Positions 44,055 to 63,446 of a DNA stretch of 64,000 bases are shown here, one piece after another. Both the position numbers and the translations under genes were made by a program. The notes under the pieces were generated by a model. The model had not been told where the DNA came from and did no database searches. It saw nothing but the letters and a program-made list of their open reading frames with translations. The stretch's first letter is position 1, and each line of letters opens with the position of its first letter. This stretch comes from Magnolia sinica (lineage: Eukaryota > Streptophyta > Magnoliopsida > Magnoliales > Magnoliaceae): NCBI RefSeq assembly GCF_029962835.1, contig NC_080584.1:77776862-77840861 (forward strand). Direction: 5' to 3'.

Positions 44055-45533
44055 ACCTTTGTGTAAGATCTGGTCGGGCAGACGGACTCTTAGACCCAGC
44101 CCACTGATTGATAAACAAGTTAGATTTTAGGCTTGGGCGCGACCCAGAGAGCGGCCTGTCCCATTGACAGCCCTGCTGCTTATGATCGTTGGACTCATGG
44201 GGTCTCTCTTTAATCATGTTTATAAATAGGTACTTATTTTCTTTTTTCTATTTATTACAAATGCAGGTGGAAAGAGAGGACTTAAGGCAATTATCATTGT
44301 ACTAATGGTGGTTTTAGGAGTAGTTATCATTGTTGTGTGCGCCTGCATTTATAGGAGGTGGACCACTAAACAAAGAGGTAAATACACACAATGCTTTGCT
44401 AAGCCCAAACGTATGTACAAGAAAACAATAAACTCGCCACTCCATGTGTTTGAAATCCAAGACGTCCATCTGTTACGTTGCTATAAACAAAAGGATGGCT
44501 CAGAAAACATGGCTATTTTTTTCCATCCATGTATTGGTTTGTAAACTGTGGTTTAAATGATCAGCAGAAAGACCGTATTGTTCCAGGTCAGCCATAGGCA
44601 TGGTGGGATTCATCTGATGAACGGCTTGGATCTTTCACACCTATGCCATTTTGGCATGTGCTATGGCATTTGCATTGGCTTCATTGTACACCCGTGTCGG
44701 CTCAATACAATCATTATTGGCGCAAGGAGGGATGTGGCCAGAGTTGTACGCGCGTTGAATTAGCTCCGTCAGCTCTACTCGACTCGGAAAAGCGCCTCAC
44801 CTTGAAATTGGATTGGGACCAAGTAGAGCTAGTTTTGGAGCTTGAAATAATTTCCAGCCAAAGTTCAAGCTTGCCTGACCCCCGACTCAACTCCGATCAA
44901 ACCTCAACTCGAATCGACTTGGATGAAATCGGCTTGGTGACTCGGTTATTTTAATATTGAGACTATTCACCAATTGTTTGACAAAATGACTCAACAAAGT
45001 GTTGTTTCGGGTGTATATATTCTCTGCGGGATCGGCTAGCGGTGAGGAATGAATAGATATGAAACAAATCACTATGGAAAAAATAAAAACTTTACATTAT
45101 AAAACTATCCTAATATCTTGATTTTGATGCTGCCAGGTTAGTGCTTGATGAAATACATGTAAAATGTTATTAGTGTTTTGCATTCTACGAAGAATTGAAG
45201 ATATGCTTTGTGTTTGAGAAAATGTCGCACTAGCTCGAACTCAGCTTAAACTGGCCAGAGCCACTGACCGAACTGAGCTGAGCTGGCCAATCAGGCTCAA
45301 GGGCCGAGCCCAGCTGGGGTTAGCTACTGGCCTAGCTGAGTCGAGTTATGCCAAACTTGACTCGGTTTGACTTGTGTGCAGCTCTAGATATGATGAGGTT
45401 GATCACCATCTTCCTCAGGTATATAACAACAACTACGAATCCACGAAGCTCTCTGGACTCCTCACAGGCCTTCCTAGAATCCACAATTAATAAAAGCACG
45501 AATAATTTCTAAAAAATTTGAAATAATATGATT

Positions 45534-45534
45534 G

Positions 45535-45568
<34 letters not shown>
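45534..45568. repeat. (AAT)n microsatellite in intron 2 of the pseudogene
   Basis: A continuous ATA/AAT triplet run. The surrounding 44.7-46.1 kb intron is AT-rich and shows no gene. Confidence 0.93.
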
Positions 45569-47567
45569 GAAATTTCAACCTTTTAAATATTAAGTTCAAA
45601 CCTAAGAGTTTTAACTTAGACTCTAACTCAAACACCCTAAAAATGAGACTTTCTATAAATAGTAAACTTACTTTTATAGACGGCCTCCCTTCCTACTAGA
45701 CTTCATGAATTTTGACAAAAAATAGTAAGTGTCCAATTTGGCCCAATTGAGCTAGTTTCTTAACTTTTCTAAGCCTTTTTTTTTTTTAAATTATTTTTTA
45801 TTTTTTACGTTGGGCATAACTCAAATGAACAAAAGTTATACTTTTTTTTTTTAATGAAACAAAATGAGACTTTTCTAATGAATCTCACAAATAAGGCATG
45901 GGAAACCCAGTGTAAGAGGGTTGGTTGACTTTAGTAGGTTCTCTTACCCCAAAACCATATATAATATGTCCAAAAACTCATCCCATATTCCAAGATATGA
46001 CTGATTTAAGGTTCTTACAGTTCTCCGATCATTCCTCTGGTCCATCTTTGCCATGAAAGTGTCTGCGACCCGCTCTACATCAATTATCAAATGAAATTAT
46101 TACCTATTTGTTTACTTCATATTGATTTTTTATTTTTATTTTTTACTTACTAATTCTAGATTCAGGAAGGAAGATAAAATGGCAGGAAATGGTGTTGTTT
46201 CATATGGGCCCGAATCTACATGCATTCAGAAACTCTTCAGATGCTGATATACGGAGAGATGGTGTAAACCAAACGAAAGGCCCCGAATTACCCATTTTCG
46301 ATTTTAAGATGATAGCAAAGGCAACACGGCATTTTAGTGATGCAAATAAACTTGGAGAAGGAGGTTTTGGTCCTGTTTACAAGGTAGCATTCCTATCTTT
46401 TCACGGCACAGTGTCTTACACAAGCGTGTAGACCATCTTTACACATCTACACGTGCTTCAACGTGGTACACGTGTTTGAGATCCAAGTCGTCCATCATGT
46501 GACCCCACCATAAACTGGGCTTCTAAAGAACCATGGTTAAGATTGCTTTCAGCCATTCATTTGATTCTTTCACTGTGGCCGAGCAGACATTGTATCTTAT
46601 GTTACAAGCCAGCCGGTGTACTTCATTCCTGGAGTTTGTGTAAACATGAATGGGAAGTAAAGATCCAATGGCTCATTCGATCTGGTTTGCTCGAAACTCT
46701 TGATCTATGATGGCCCACTAATACAGAAAGTCTATCTTTCACTTTGCACATGGCACGGTGTAGATGGGGTGGATACATACGTGTGGTAAGAGCATACACA
46801 AACATTTTACACGCTTGATGTTTGTCTCTAGGGCAAGCTCCCTGATGAACAGGAAATAGCAGTGAAAAGGCTTTCCAAAACCTCTGGGCAAGGATTACAA
46901 GAATTCAAGAACGAGCTTATGCTCATTTCCAAACTCCAACACAGGAATCTTGTTAGGCTCTTGGGTTGTTGCATCGAAGGAGAAGAGAAGATTTTGATAT
47001 ACGAGTACATGCCCATCAAGGGCTTGGATTCCTTTCTTTTTGGTCAGATATCTCTACGACCCCATCAATTGCACATATGAGGTGCTTTTCATTTTGTACA
47101 AGTAGGGCTCGTGAAACTATGACCCTAACCATTGATATTATGGGCCCCACAGTGAATCATGCACAAAAACCCTAGCCATTACACAATGGTTATATGGCTT
47201 GGATTTTATTTTTCCAATCTGGTCTTTCTACAGTGGGGCCCATCAGATTGATGGTTTTTTTTTTTTCCCCTTTTCTTAACCAGATTGATGGTTTGAATCA
47301 CTTAAAGATGGGCCTTACAAGTACAAACTAAAAACCCATTAATACTAGTTTGCATATCTTTGCCCACTGAAAATAGGTTTTGGTGTAATATCTTTGTTAG
47401 ATCCAAGCCAGCAATCGGTACTGGATTGGGCCAAACGCTTCCACATTGTGGAAGGGATTGCTCGAGGGCTTCTTTATCTTCATCAAGATTCAAGATTGAA
47501 GATCATTCACAGTGATCTTAAGGCGAGTAATATTCTACTAGATGGAGACTTGAATCCAAAGATATTG

Positions 47568-48545
47568 GAACAAGGAAGTTTTTGGAAATGTCTTCCATAA
47601 TCTCAAGAAAGCTGAGGAAGACGTGTTGGAGATAGAAAATAAGATTCAGGAAAATCTGCATTATGACAGAAATTAGGAATGTGCCTTGGCTAGGCAGCGT
47701 CTTGCCCATCTTGAACGGATGGAAGAGTCCTTTTAGAAGCAAAAGGCTAGAGTCTCCTGGATTGAGGAAGGTGACAGGAATACTAAATTTTTCCACAACA
47801 CTGCAAATGAGAAGTTCCGACACTCCTTCAACTCCAAGTTCAAAGATGCTGCGGGTAATGTCATTTCAGGGCAAGAGGATCTCAAACAAGCTGCCGGCAG
47901 ATTCTTTGAGGAGCAGTTCTCTGGGGATCCCGCTAACTAGTTGGTTGAGCTGCTTCAGAACATCCCAAATCTGATCCCCTGTCAGGACAACGTTGCCCTC
48001 TCTGCCTCCCCTTCCTTAGAAGAAGTTAGGACAGCGGTGTGGGATATCCCTATTGACGGGGCGCCAGGCCCGGATGGCTTCTCTAGTGCTTTCTTCAGAG
48101 AGTGTTGGCCGGTTGTTGGGTGGGGCATTCACGCTGCAGCGGTCTCTCTATTTAAAGGTGGGGTCGTGCCGAGAGCTTTCACCTCCTCTCTAATCTGTTT
48201 GATTCCCAAAACTCAATCTCCCTCCTCGTTTGCAGACTTTTGACCGATTAGCCTCTGCAATGTAATCTATAAGATCTTTGCTAAGATCTTAGCGTCCAGA
48301 CTGAGTATCGTCCTCCCCAAACTAGTGTCAAAAGAAAAAGGCGCTTTCGTGAAAGGCCGGGCAATCGCTGAAAATATAGCCCTTGCGCAAGAGGCTATGA
48401 GGGATATCAACAGAAAAGTGCATGGTGGTAACATGATTATCAAACTGGATCTGGAAAAGGCTTACGATCAGGTCTCCTAGGCTTTTTTGAAGGAAGTCCT
48501 ATCCAGGTTCGGCTTTGGGTTCAAATGGATCAAATTAATGGACAA
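47568..48545 (+). mobile_element. L1-type LINE fragment, reverse transcriptase part
   Basis: It starts abruptly within kinase exon 5. The translation shows a WIEEGDRNTKFFH-like segment (about 47757-47800), GAPGPDGFSSAFF (about 48060-48100), PISLCNVIYKIFAKILASRL (about 48244-48303), KGAFVKGRAI and KLDLEKAYDQVS (about 48445-48480): motifs 0 to 2a of a plant L1 reverse transcriptase. Stops and frame changes are present. The catalytic FADD box is not reached; the sequence breaks off near 48545 where host exon sequence begins on the other strand. It belongs to the same class as, but a different part of the protein from, the LINE at 33687-35647. Confidence 0.85.
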
Positions 48546-48552
48546 AGCAAAC

Positions 48553-48738
48553 CTGAATTTGCTCTAAAACAAAGCGCAGGCCCTTGATTGTTGCAATGAC
48601 AAAGGAGTTGTTTAATTTTTCACCTGCACAAGCTATCTCCGCCAACTCACTCAATAAATTCTGGTGGGCCTTTCTCATTTCATGCCATTCATCAAAGGCT
48701 CCAAGAACTGAAGAACAATAGTAGCCAGAACCGACCTC
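48553..48738 (-). pseudogene. Captured host exon, unidentified protein
   Basis: On the - strand a stretch of exactly 62 codons is bounded by an acceptor (GGGTAG before 48738) and a donor (CAG/GTTTGC after 48553). It reads [20 protein letters not shown]... ending [10 protein letters not shown], with no stop. Both splice sites and phase 0 suggest a genomic exon rather than a processed copy. I do not recognise the protein. It lies directly against the LINE end and close to a chloride-channel fragment on the same strand. No start, neighbouring exon or promoter is visible, so it is called a fragment. Confidence 0.5.
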
Positions 48739-48950
48739 CTACCCATGAGCGGAAATCCCAATTTTCGAATGCAGATGCAAAAGCCTATCTAGAAAATCTA
48801 GTAATAAAAGATGAAGAGGTGGAGTTTTCACCTAAATATCCATTATTGGCATGTCAGGATGAGAGGCCTCAGATTGATCTGATAGAATTTCTTTAGCAGT
48901 TGGGTCTATTGAAAGAAGAGAATGGATCGGATAGCAGCAACTGGGTCCCT

Positions 48951-49240
48951 CAGGACCTAAAGAACAACCCATTTGCACATGATTTACCAATATCAACACT
49001 AGGTCCCTGAAGACCTAAAGAACAACCAGTGCCTAATGTTACAGCAGCCTGTATGGCCTTTATTCTAGGGAAGACTCCAGGCAGCAGATCAAAGCCCTGC
49101 CTCTGAGAAGACCTTGGCTGCTTTATTTGGTTGAAAATTTCAAGTAATCCATGCATCATGCCAACGACAACTCCTCCAGTCACTGGAATTAACAGTATCC
49201 TGTGCCAAGTATCAGCTAGTCTCTACAAATGGAGCTAAGC
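48951..49240 (-). pseudogene. CLC-type chloride channel gene fragment
   Basis: The - strand translation LADTWHRILLIPVTGGVVVGMM continues to IKAIQAAVTLGTGCSLG and GPSVDIGKSCANG. This is the conserved selectivity-filter region of CLC channels, closest to the plant CLC-e/CLC-f branch as I remember it (family knowledge, no search done). The frame ends soon after CANG. There a second copy of the words coding SLGPEGPS follows, making a partial tandem repeat (48944-48970 and 49002-49028). The usual glutamate of GPEGP reads Q in the first copy. A full CLC has about 700 residues, so this is a small displaced piece that cannot work. Confidence 0.72.
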
Positions 49241-50134
49241 AGCCCCTTCATTTAGAGTACCTGCCCAGGCCCATTCATGTATTACATGAACCTAATTAAA
49301 TTAAATAATGTATGTCAGCAACACATCAAGGATCATGACTTTGGGAAGCAATTATGAAATGACCTTAGACAATCATTAAAATAGAAATCATGCATGTTTG
49401 AATCAAATGCTCTGGCAAATCAATATAGTAATTATGGTACTAAGATACTCTCCTAGCTTTATTACTAGCAGAGAGAAGCCACATGTCACGAGAATATTCG
49501 AAGGAAATCAAAATCTAATATAAAATCACTGGGAGCATACATGATTTTCAAATGTTTCCAATACCAATCATATTACCGGAATATGGTTTACCCAAACACA
49601 GATGATACACTGTATACTAACCACTTGACAAAAAAGGAAAAAAGGAAATAAAAGAAATTATATGCTCACTCTCGCCTCATTTAAACAAAAGTCAAGGCTA
49701 TAGCCCTAAATTTTCTCTCTCCACGAGCTCAATACCGCTAGTTTACATGATTGTCTCTAATCTTATTAAAAAAAAAAAAAAAAAACTCTAAAAAGAAAAT
49801 ATAAGGTGTTCTGAAGGAGCTCCAAATACAATATACTATATACACCAGCACACTCTCTAACACATTAGCAGGATTCAGTGGTGGAAATGAGTATATGCAG
49901 TCACGATAGCGGGTATGTCTTGAGGAGGATATAGCTACTGGCAAGAGTAGACATCCAATGAGATAAAAGGTTGTTCATCAGCAAGACCCCACATGCCTGC
50001 ATCGAACGAACTGTGGTCAATATCTTATAACCACCCATTTTCTGCTACAGGCGTGTGGCCTGTCTAATGGTCGGGCTAAATATGGATCGAGCCACATTGG
50101 TGGTTGTGGAGTGATTATCCATCTTGTCTTTGTG
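49241..50134. other. Spacer between the CLC fragment and the - strand kinase
   Basis: AT-rich, with an A-run at 49768-49785. No gene or repeat was recognised. The last few hundred bases should hold the 3' UTR of the - strand kinase, but no specific poly-A signal was assigned. Confidence 0.4.
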
Positions 50135-57478
<7,344 letters not shown>

Positions 57479-58299
57479 AGATAAGTAACTTTATGAATTA
57501 GAGAAAATTTCCATTGCTTTTAGAGAATTACAAGTTATAACACACCTAGTTGCATTGGGACAATCTGACAGTCTAATCCATTAATCTAGACCGTTCATTT
57601 AATCCAGTGACATTTCATAGGCTAGCCTGCAAAAAAATCACACTGATCTGATGATACAATCCATGATTTGGACTTTTTTTTTTCTTATAGCCATACATTT
57701 TCCTGTCCGTGGATCTGATGGTTAGAATTTCTTAACAAAACTGATTATTTAGAATCACAAGCATCCATGCCGTGCCCTAACAAATAGGTGGATGGAATTG
57801 TTGAGTGGACCTATTTTACTGCGAATGGTCTTCACCGTCCATATAAAACGTCAATGATCAAATGGTTAAAAAATTTCAGATCGGCATCATACATGCATGG
57901 TAGCTCATGACACGTGTTTTGTACGAAATGAAGAGTCTGATCAATGGATTAGGCTGTATAAGTATCCCAATGAAACAAGGAGCAGTACAACTTATGGTGC
58001 TCGATCTAAGAGCAGTGGACCCTATCTCCATCAATTAATAGTAAGTGGACTTTAACGTTTACAGATTGCCGGTCAATTTGGGTTGCCGAGGAAAAAAAAT
58101 GTCCATCAGGGCCTACCCAGTCTCTCACATTAGACGTATGCATTCATTCAAACGGTAGAATTTTTTGGCTGAAATTTCCTTACCTACCCAAGGAAACCAT
58201 GAGGAAGGATGAAGAGAGCTAGGCAAAAGAGATGGAGAGGATTCCAACCAAAGATTGGGAGAGTTAAATGGGGGAGGGAAGTGGAGAACAGAGATGCCC
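57479..58299. other. 5' flank of the - strand kinase
   Basis: No gene. It pairs with 13091-13914 with small differences. It presumably contains the promoter of the kinase at 50135-57478, but no element is convincing by eye. Confidence 0.5.
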
Positions 58300-58682
58300 G
58301 TGACAAATCCACTCCGTCCATCAGTTTTGGAAGAGCAAAATAGGACGGGAAGCTAAAAAAACAGGCAGATCCAAAACTTCAGTGGGTCACACCAAATGAA
58401 ACGGTGGGAATGTAAATGTACACCATTGAAGCCTTCTTCGAGCTGATCATGATGTTTATATGACATCCAAACTGTTTATAGAGTTATTAACACTCAGATA
58501 AACTGCAGACACAATTATCATCCTGACATAAAACTTCTGTAGCCCCACAGGTTTCAACTGTGGGCGTTCAATCCCCGCTGTTTCGCCTGGTATGGCTTGC
58601 ATGAGTTTTGGGTCTGCCTGATTTTTAGACTCTAGTCCTACGGTGGTTTGGCAAAACTGATGAACCGAGTGGATTTGTCACG
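58300..58682. mobile_element. MITE, paralogue of 13915-14298
   Basis: CGTGACAAATCCACTCCGTC and GAGTGGATTTGTCACG are inverted ends. The interior matches 13915-14298. Confidence 0.62.
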
Positions 58683-59235
58683 GGCATCTATGTGGGCTCC
58701 ACATAGCTTCCAACATTAAGAGGCAAAGGAATATCTGGGGCACAAGCAACCCGCTTCCGAAGTGAGTTGAATGGTCATTAAGGTCGACTAGCCCGGCCTA
58801 CTTTATAGGTAGGTTCAAGATATGGACAACTAGCCTAGTCTACTTTTGAAGCGGTTCAAGCACGTTAAGGTCCATTTCAGACTCGGGTCCTTACCATGCC
58901 TCAGGGGTAGACTCACCGGAGTTTCTAGACCATGTCATGCGGTTCGAGCACGGTGAAATCTCACTGTGGCGTGAGTGCATGGGTGTGTATGGGGTGTGAG
59001 TGCTTATATATATATATATATGAAAAAGGAGTCCATTTCAGACATAGTTGGGGCCAGGGGGTTTTTCCATGTTGTCTACTTTGTAATTTGATCTCTCAAA
59101 AGTTTATCAGATCATTTGTTTTCTCATAGTAGGCATTTTTTGAATCCACTTGGAAGATTGGTTTCTGAAAGTGTATCCAAACACAAACTGGAAAGTTGTT
59201 CGGCTAAAAACGGCATTTTAGGTGTCAAACACACC

Positions 59236-61764
59236 TGTTGACTGTGTTCAAATGAGCCTTAAATACGTAATAGAAATCTTCCTGATCAGGTTGCGACGGT
59301 AGGCTATTAATGAATTGGTCTAGAAGAACTGAACCAAAACCCAAAATAAAATAAAGTAAATATTGTTGTTGTTATATTTTGGTCAACAAATGAAATTGAT
59401 CGGCAGGTACGCCCATCAATGGACCAGCAAGAACAAGGGAGATGTGGACAACAGAGGATGCCGATAGTCCGATGTATACCCTCCGATGCCTAAGTTAGGC
59501 TGGTTGATTATGAATGAAGGTTAAAGTTTTGGTACTGAGCTTACATCCCTTCGTATAGGGTAGCTGTATTTATAGGGTCATTGGGCTGAAATGGCCGTGT
59601 TTTAATGGGATATGTTTGACAGTTCCTGTTTAGACGGGAAACTGCTCCTAAAAATGTCGCCGAGCCCACCTTGACTGGTGTAGTCTTTGGCCGAGATCAA
59701 GTTAGACCCTCCTTTTCCGGATCTGAGGCGTAATCCCATCCTAATTACCTGTACCATCTTGATAGTGGTCGGCCTGGTCAGCTAGGCACAAGGCTTTATT
59801 CGGATCTGCGGCTACTTGCAGGTCCCTCCTTGTGTTGTGGATGCTCCTCGTGAGACGTTCCTTCCCCCATCGATATCTGTCTTCATACAGCTTAGCTTAC
59901 AGGCTCATCTTTGAGTCAAATGAGTTGCTCGTTTTATCTTCAGGCCATGTGCTCTAATAGCTCGGATCGAAGGCCAATCAATGGTGAATTTGCCTGGTCC
60001 TTTGGTTATCCTAACTCGGAGGCATTCTCTCATAGTTAGATGGTTGTTCTTCCCATGTGAGGGACCCATTCATTTTTCCTAATAGTGACAAATCTCATTC
60101 ATGGAAATTCCTTGGCATGGTAACTCTCCAAAAAAAAAAAAAAAAAAAAAAATCAGATTTTGGTGTTTTTCTCTTGATCATTAAAGAATTTTTTACCGAA
60201 CATAAAATGTTTAAAATTTTATTGTAATTAATAAATATTTAAAAAATTTAAAAGATGAGTAAAATAAATAATTTTAAGGTTTTAAATATTTATTCAATAG
60301 AATCACAATAAGATATCCAAAAATTAAATTCCAACATTTTAAAGATTTTGTGATATTATCAGGACAACATTGTTTAACAAAATTTTTGTTGGTTGCTCAA
60401 TTGTTTTCTATTATGCGGGCGTGCCAGAATTGATACAACGGCTCGATCCAAACCAAACAACTTTGACCCCAAGTACCAAAATAAGCAGATACATCAAATA
60501 TGAACATATATGACAAGATTCTGAGAAGATCGGTTGCTTACTTAGCCACTTGCAGAAATTTATAACAATTAGGTGATAATTGGAGGGTGGGGTTCTTCAT
60601 CCGAAGATGCGTTACTTTCTGCCTTTCATAAGAAAGGACTTTCAGAATACCAGTGCAAAACAAACAAAAGGAAAAACTCACAATTGGTCAATATGAGCAA
60701 TTGTAAGAATGTGTCTCTTGACAGATCTACTTGATATTAAACAAAGAAAAAAAATCCAACATATGAGCATAGACATGGATTACAACAAAAGATGATGACT
60801 AAGAATTACTGCTACTCCTAAGATAAGTTGAGATAAAATATAAATTGATAAATTTGACTGATTGTTTTGTTGGTTATTTTGTAGTTTGGTGGGGTTGGAT
60901 TAGTTTTCTCTATCACATTCCTCTGCTATTTATAAATTTTTACTATAGCTTATTCTTCAAGATCCTTCTTTTATTATTGCAACTGTTAAAGAAGTTTAAA
61001 AGTCTTTCTAAATTCTTCGTTTAGTATGTTTCTCTTCACAATGATTTCACTTCTACCAGCCAAGACTTTGTTACCCTCGGCCGCCTTCCAGTTTTAAATG
61101 CTCAACCCCGCTTTGGCCTTTTAGCCGCAATCTACCTCTGGATGCTCGATTGTTCTTCGGTTGTGTTCTGCTTCCGCATGTTTTTCAGCATCTCGATCTG
61201 CTTTTAGACACCAATCGACCGCATCCTGGATGCCTCTCGGCTACTTGATTTACTTTTGAATACCTCTCAGCTACTCTCTTTCTTATCATCCCGTCAGTTG
61301 TGATTTTATAAAAATCACTCCAAGTATCATTGAAGATCTTTAATATGTTATATATTTCGCTTGCTATAACACATGTTCTTTCCAATTGGGTTTCCCAAGA
61401 ACGGTAAAAAATAGAGCACAACAATTTTCACGTGTTTTAGAATTCTCTGAGATATTCTTGCAACACTCGTACGTAATCTCCTATCCCAATTTAACCTGAG
61501 TTGGGTAGTGCCAGGTGATATCAGGTTACTTAAGCTTGACCCATTTGCAATTAAATAGGCTGGGTTTATGTTAGAATCGGGCTCTATGAGTGGGAAAATA
61601 CATATATAGGGCATATATAAGTTCGGCTTAGACTTACTAATTTTTTCATTTTCTTTTTTAAACTGCCACTCTTTTTGCTAACTACGGGTAAAGGCCAAAA
61701 GGAATACAAGAGAAAACATGATAAGGTTCTTAGAAATAAAAATAAAAAAGAAGAAAAGAGGAAA

Positions 61765-61816
<52 letters not shown>

Positions 61817-62429
61817 CTCACACCCCGAGCAATTTAGTGTACCAGGTTTGCAAAGAATCCTTGACTCATTTAGTTAATGGGTCAAGCTTGGGCTAACCCT
61901 AACTTGGCCTTAACTAGTTAGCCCTAGTGACAGGATAATGAGAGATGGTGAAAGAGAACATATTCATAGGTGGAGAAAACACTTTTTAGGTAAGGAAGGA
62001 AAATCCTCACTTTTCATTTATAACTGTCTGTTTGATGCCATCTAAGCAAATTGATAGTGTTGATGATAGCTACAGAATAATCTAAAATTTTAATACTGGT
62101 AGGGAAACTATCAACTCACAATTGCAAAAACAATATATAGCATATAAAAAGGTGTGGATGAGTTGCATGTTAAGAAGAAGAGGATGCCTTTTAAAGTTTT
62201 GCAAATGGAGTTAATGATTTTGATGATTTGAATCATTGGTTTGTTGTGTTAAAATGTATGAATTACCTATCTTCTTCATTGGGTGATCTTAACCTTTTGA
62301 TTTGTGGCCCCACTTGTAGATGTTATAGAATAGATACTGTTGTGAGGATGCCTTGGATTCTACTGAGTTTGAGAGTTAAAGCAGGGCTTTGTTGGTTGGA
62401 TTGAACTGGATTCAAGTCGACCTCAATAA
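59236..62429. other. Intergenic region, possible decayed LTR material
   Basis: No gene was recognised. A stretch at about 59360-60130 (GTATTTATAGGGTCATTGGG, ATGTATACCCTCCGATGCC) has the look of an LTR, but no pair of ends, primer site or coding part was found. An A-run lies at 60128-60150 and a (GA)n run near 61769-61813. The rest is AT-rich unique-looking DNA. Confidence 0.35.
61769..61813 (+). repeat. (GA)n microsatellite
   Basis: About 45 bases of GA. It creates an Arg-Glu repeat in a short open frame that is not a gene. Confidence 0.93.
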
Positions 62430-62990
62430 TGTGGAATTTTTTAGTCAAAAGTCAGGAGTAGAGCAGGATTGTCGGTCCGAGTCAGTCCGATTGAAAGTGA
62501 GTTCGATCTGACTGAAAGTAAGTTCAGTCCGACCGACAATCGCTGACTCTGTTACACATTTTTGTGCAAGATGGGTGTTTTCTCTCATAGGGTGAGGGTT
62601 TTACATTGGGAGAGGGTTTTCTACACTTGTACGAGCTTGGGAAGAGATTCTTCTTAAGGGCTAGGGATTTTTCAAGGGGTGTGCATTGCAAGGGGAGATC
62701 GGATAACTTCTGTAATAGGAGAAGGTTAGTGGTGTAACTCTAAGGTTTATATTGTAGTGGAGATCTCTATCACTTTGTGCCATGATTTTTTCCTAAAAGG
62801 ATTTTCATATAAAAATTGTGTGTTTGTGATTCTTGATAAGTTTATTGTAGTTTGATTTCTCTATCTTTGTTGAACGTGCTTCCTTAAAGTGCAGGATTGA
62901 TGGTGGTATTATATCCAAATTTCTAATATCTAGGATTGATCCGAGATTGTTGTGGGCTAGGAATTATAAAAAAAGTGGCATCGGAGTGAG
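62430..62990 (+). mobile_element. Ty1/copia LTR remnant with primer-site-like sequence
   Basis: The stretch from TGTGGAATTTTTTAG to about 62973 follows the plan of the LTR at 38503. It has a block of short inverted words (GTCAGTCCGATTG, CAGTCCGACCGAC), then ATCACTTTGTGCCATGATTTTTTCC, comparable to GTCGCTTTGTGCCGTGG in the other LTR. It is followed by AGTGGCATCGGAG, resembling a tRNA-Met primer site. No coding part or partner LTR is seen to 63447. It is a broken or solo-like remnant of an old element. Confidence 0.45.
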
Positions 62991-63446
62991 GTTAATGATG
63001 TTTGGGAATTGACTGACAATCCCCAAGTGTAGGAATACAATGTGGTAATAACTCGGTGAGACCGAGATCATTCCACAGGGATGTATATAGTTGAGAATGT
63101 TAGTGCACTTATTTGTGCAACTTGTTTTGTCAATCACGTGAGTCTGTGTGTCATGTAGTCGGTTGAGCCCTGGGAAGCTAAAGACCAAAAACACAAGAGG
63201 ACATGGAGCATCAAGGAGTGAAAAACATGTATATGAGGTGTCTTGATTACTCTAACCTTAAACCCAAAACAACCTTAGCCTTTGGATGATCCTGACCTTA
63301 ACTGGTAAAATTTGATTGATAATTGCATAGCTTAAGGAATTAAATTAGAATATGATAAGTTATGCTAAAAGAGATACTAAGCTGCTGTAAGTCAAACAAC
63401 CTAAAACAACAGCTTTCGAGTGGTCCTCGATCCCGTTGACAGTCCT
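62991..63446. other. Spacer, retroelement-like non-coding words
   Basis: No gene. GACAATCCCCAAGTGTAGG and CTCGGTGAGACCGAG...CCACAGGGATG resemble non-coding stretches common in plant LTR elements, but no boundary can be set. Confidence 0.3.

Larger units (their letters stand above)
37887..47567 (+). pseudogene. G-type lectin S-receptor-like kinase pseudogene
   Basis: This is a paralogue of the complete + strand gene. Exon 1 starts at 37887 and is split at 38502 by a copia element, resuming 42155-42808. Exon 2 (membrane helix) is 44267-44377, exon 3 ([11 protein letters not shown]) 46160-46383, exon 4 (IAVKRL) 46832-47042 and exon 5 47401-47567. Exons 1-4 keep normal splice sites. Host-gene damage: a CT-run in the signal-peptide codons is two bases longer than at 17554, shifting the frame; WYHSVPP is lost near 38085 by a change to a stop; a PAN cysteine became serine (CEDDSLKNC); the catalytic HRD reads HSD. 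Exon 5 is cut before DFG by a LINE, and exons 6-7 are missing. Not functional as a receptor kinase. Exons 2-4 are still open and could act as sequence donors. Confidence 0.92.

Noticed and set aside
61675-61896. Open frame with a long Arg-Glu repeat
   Set aside because: The repeat is the translation of a GA microsatellite. There is no other support for a gene.
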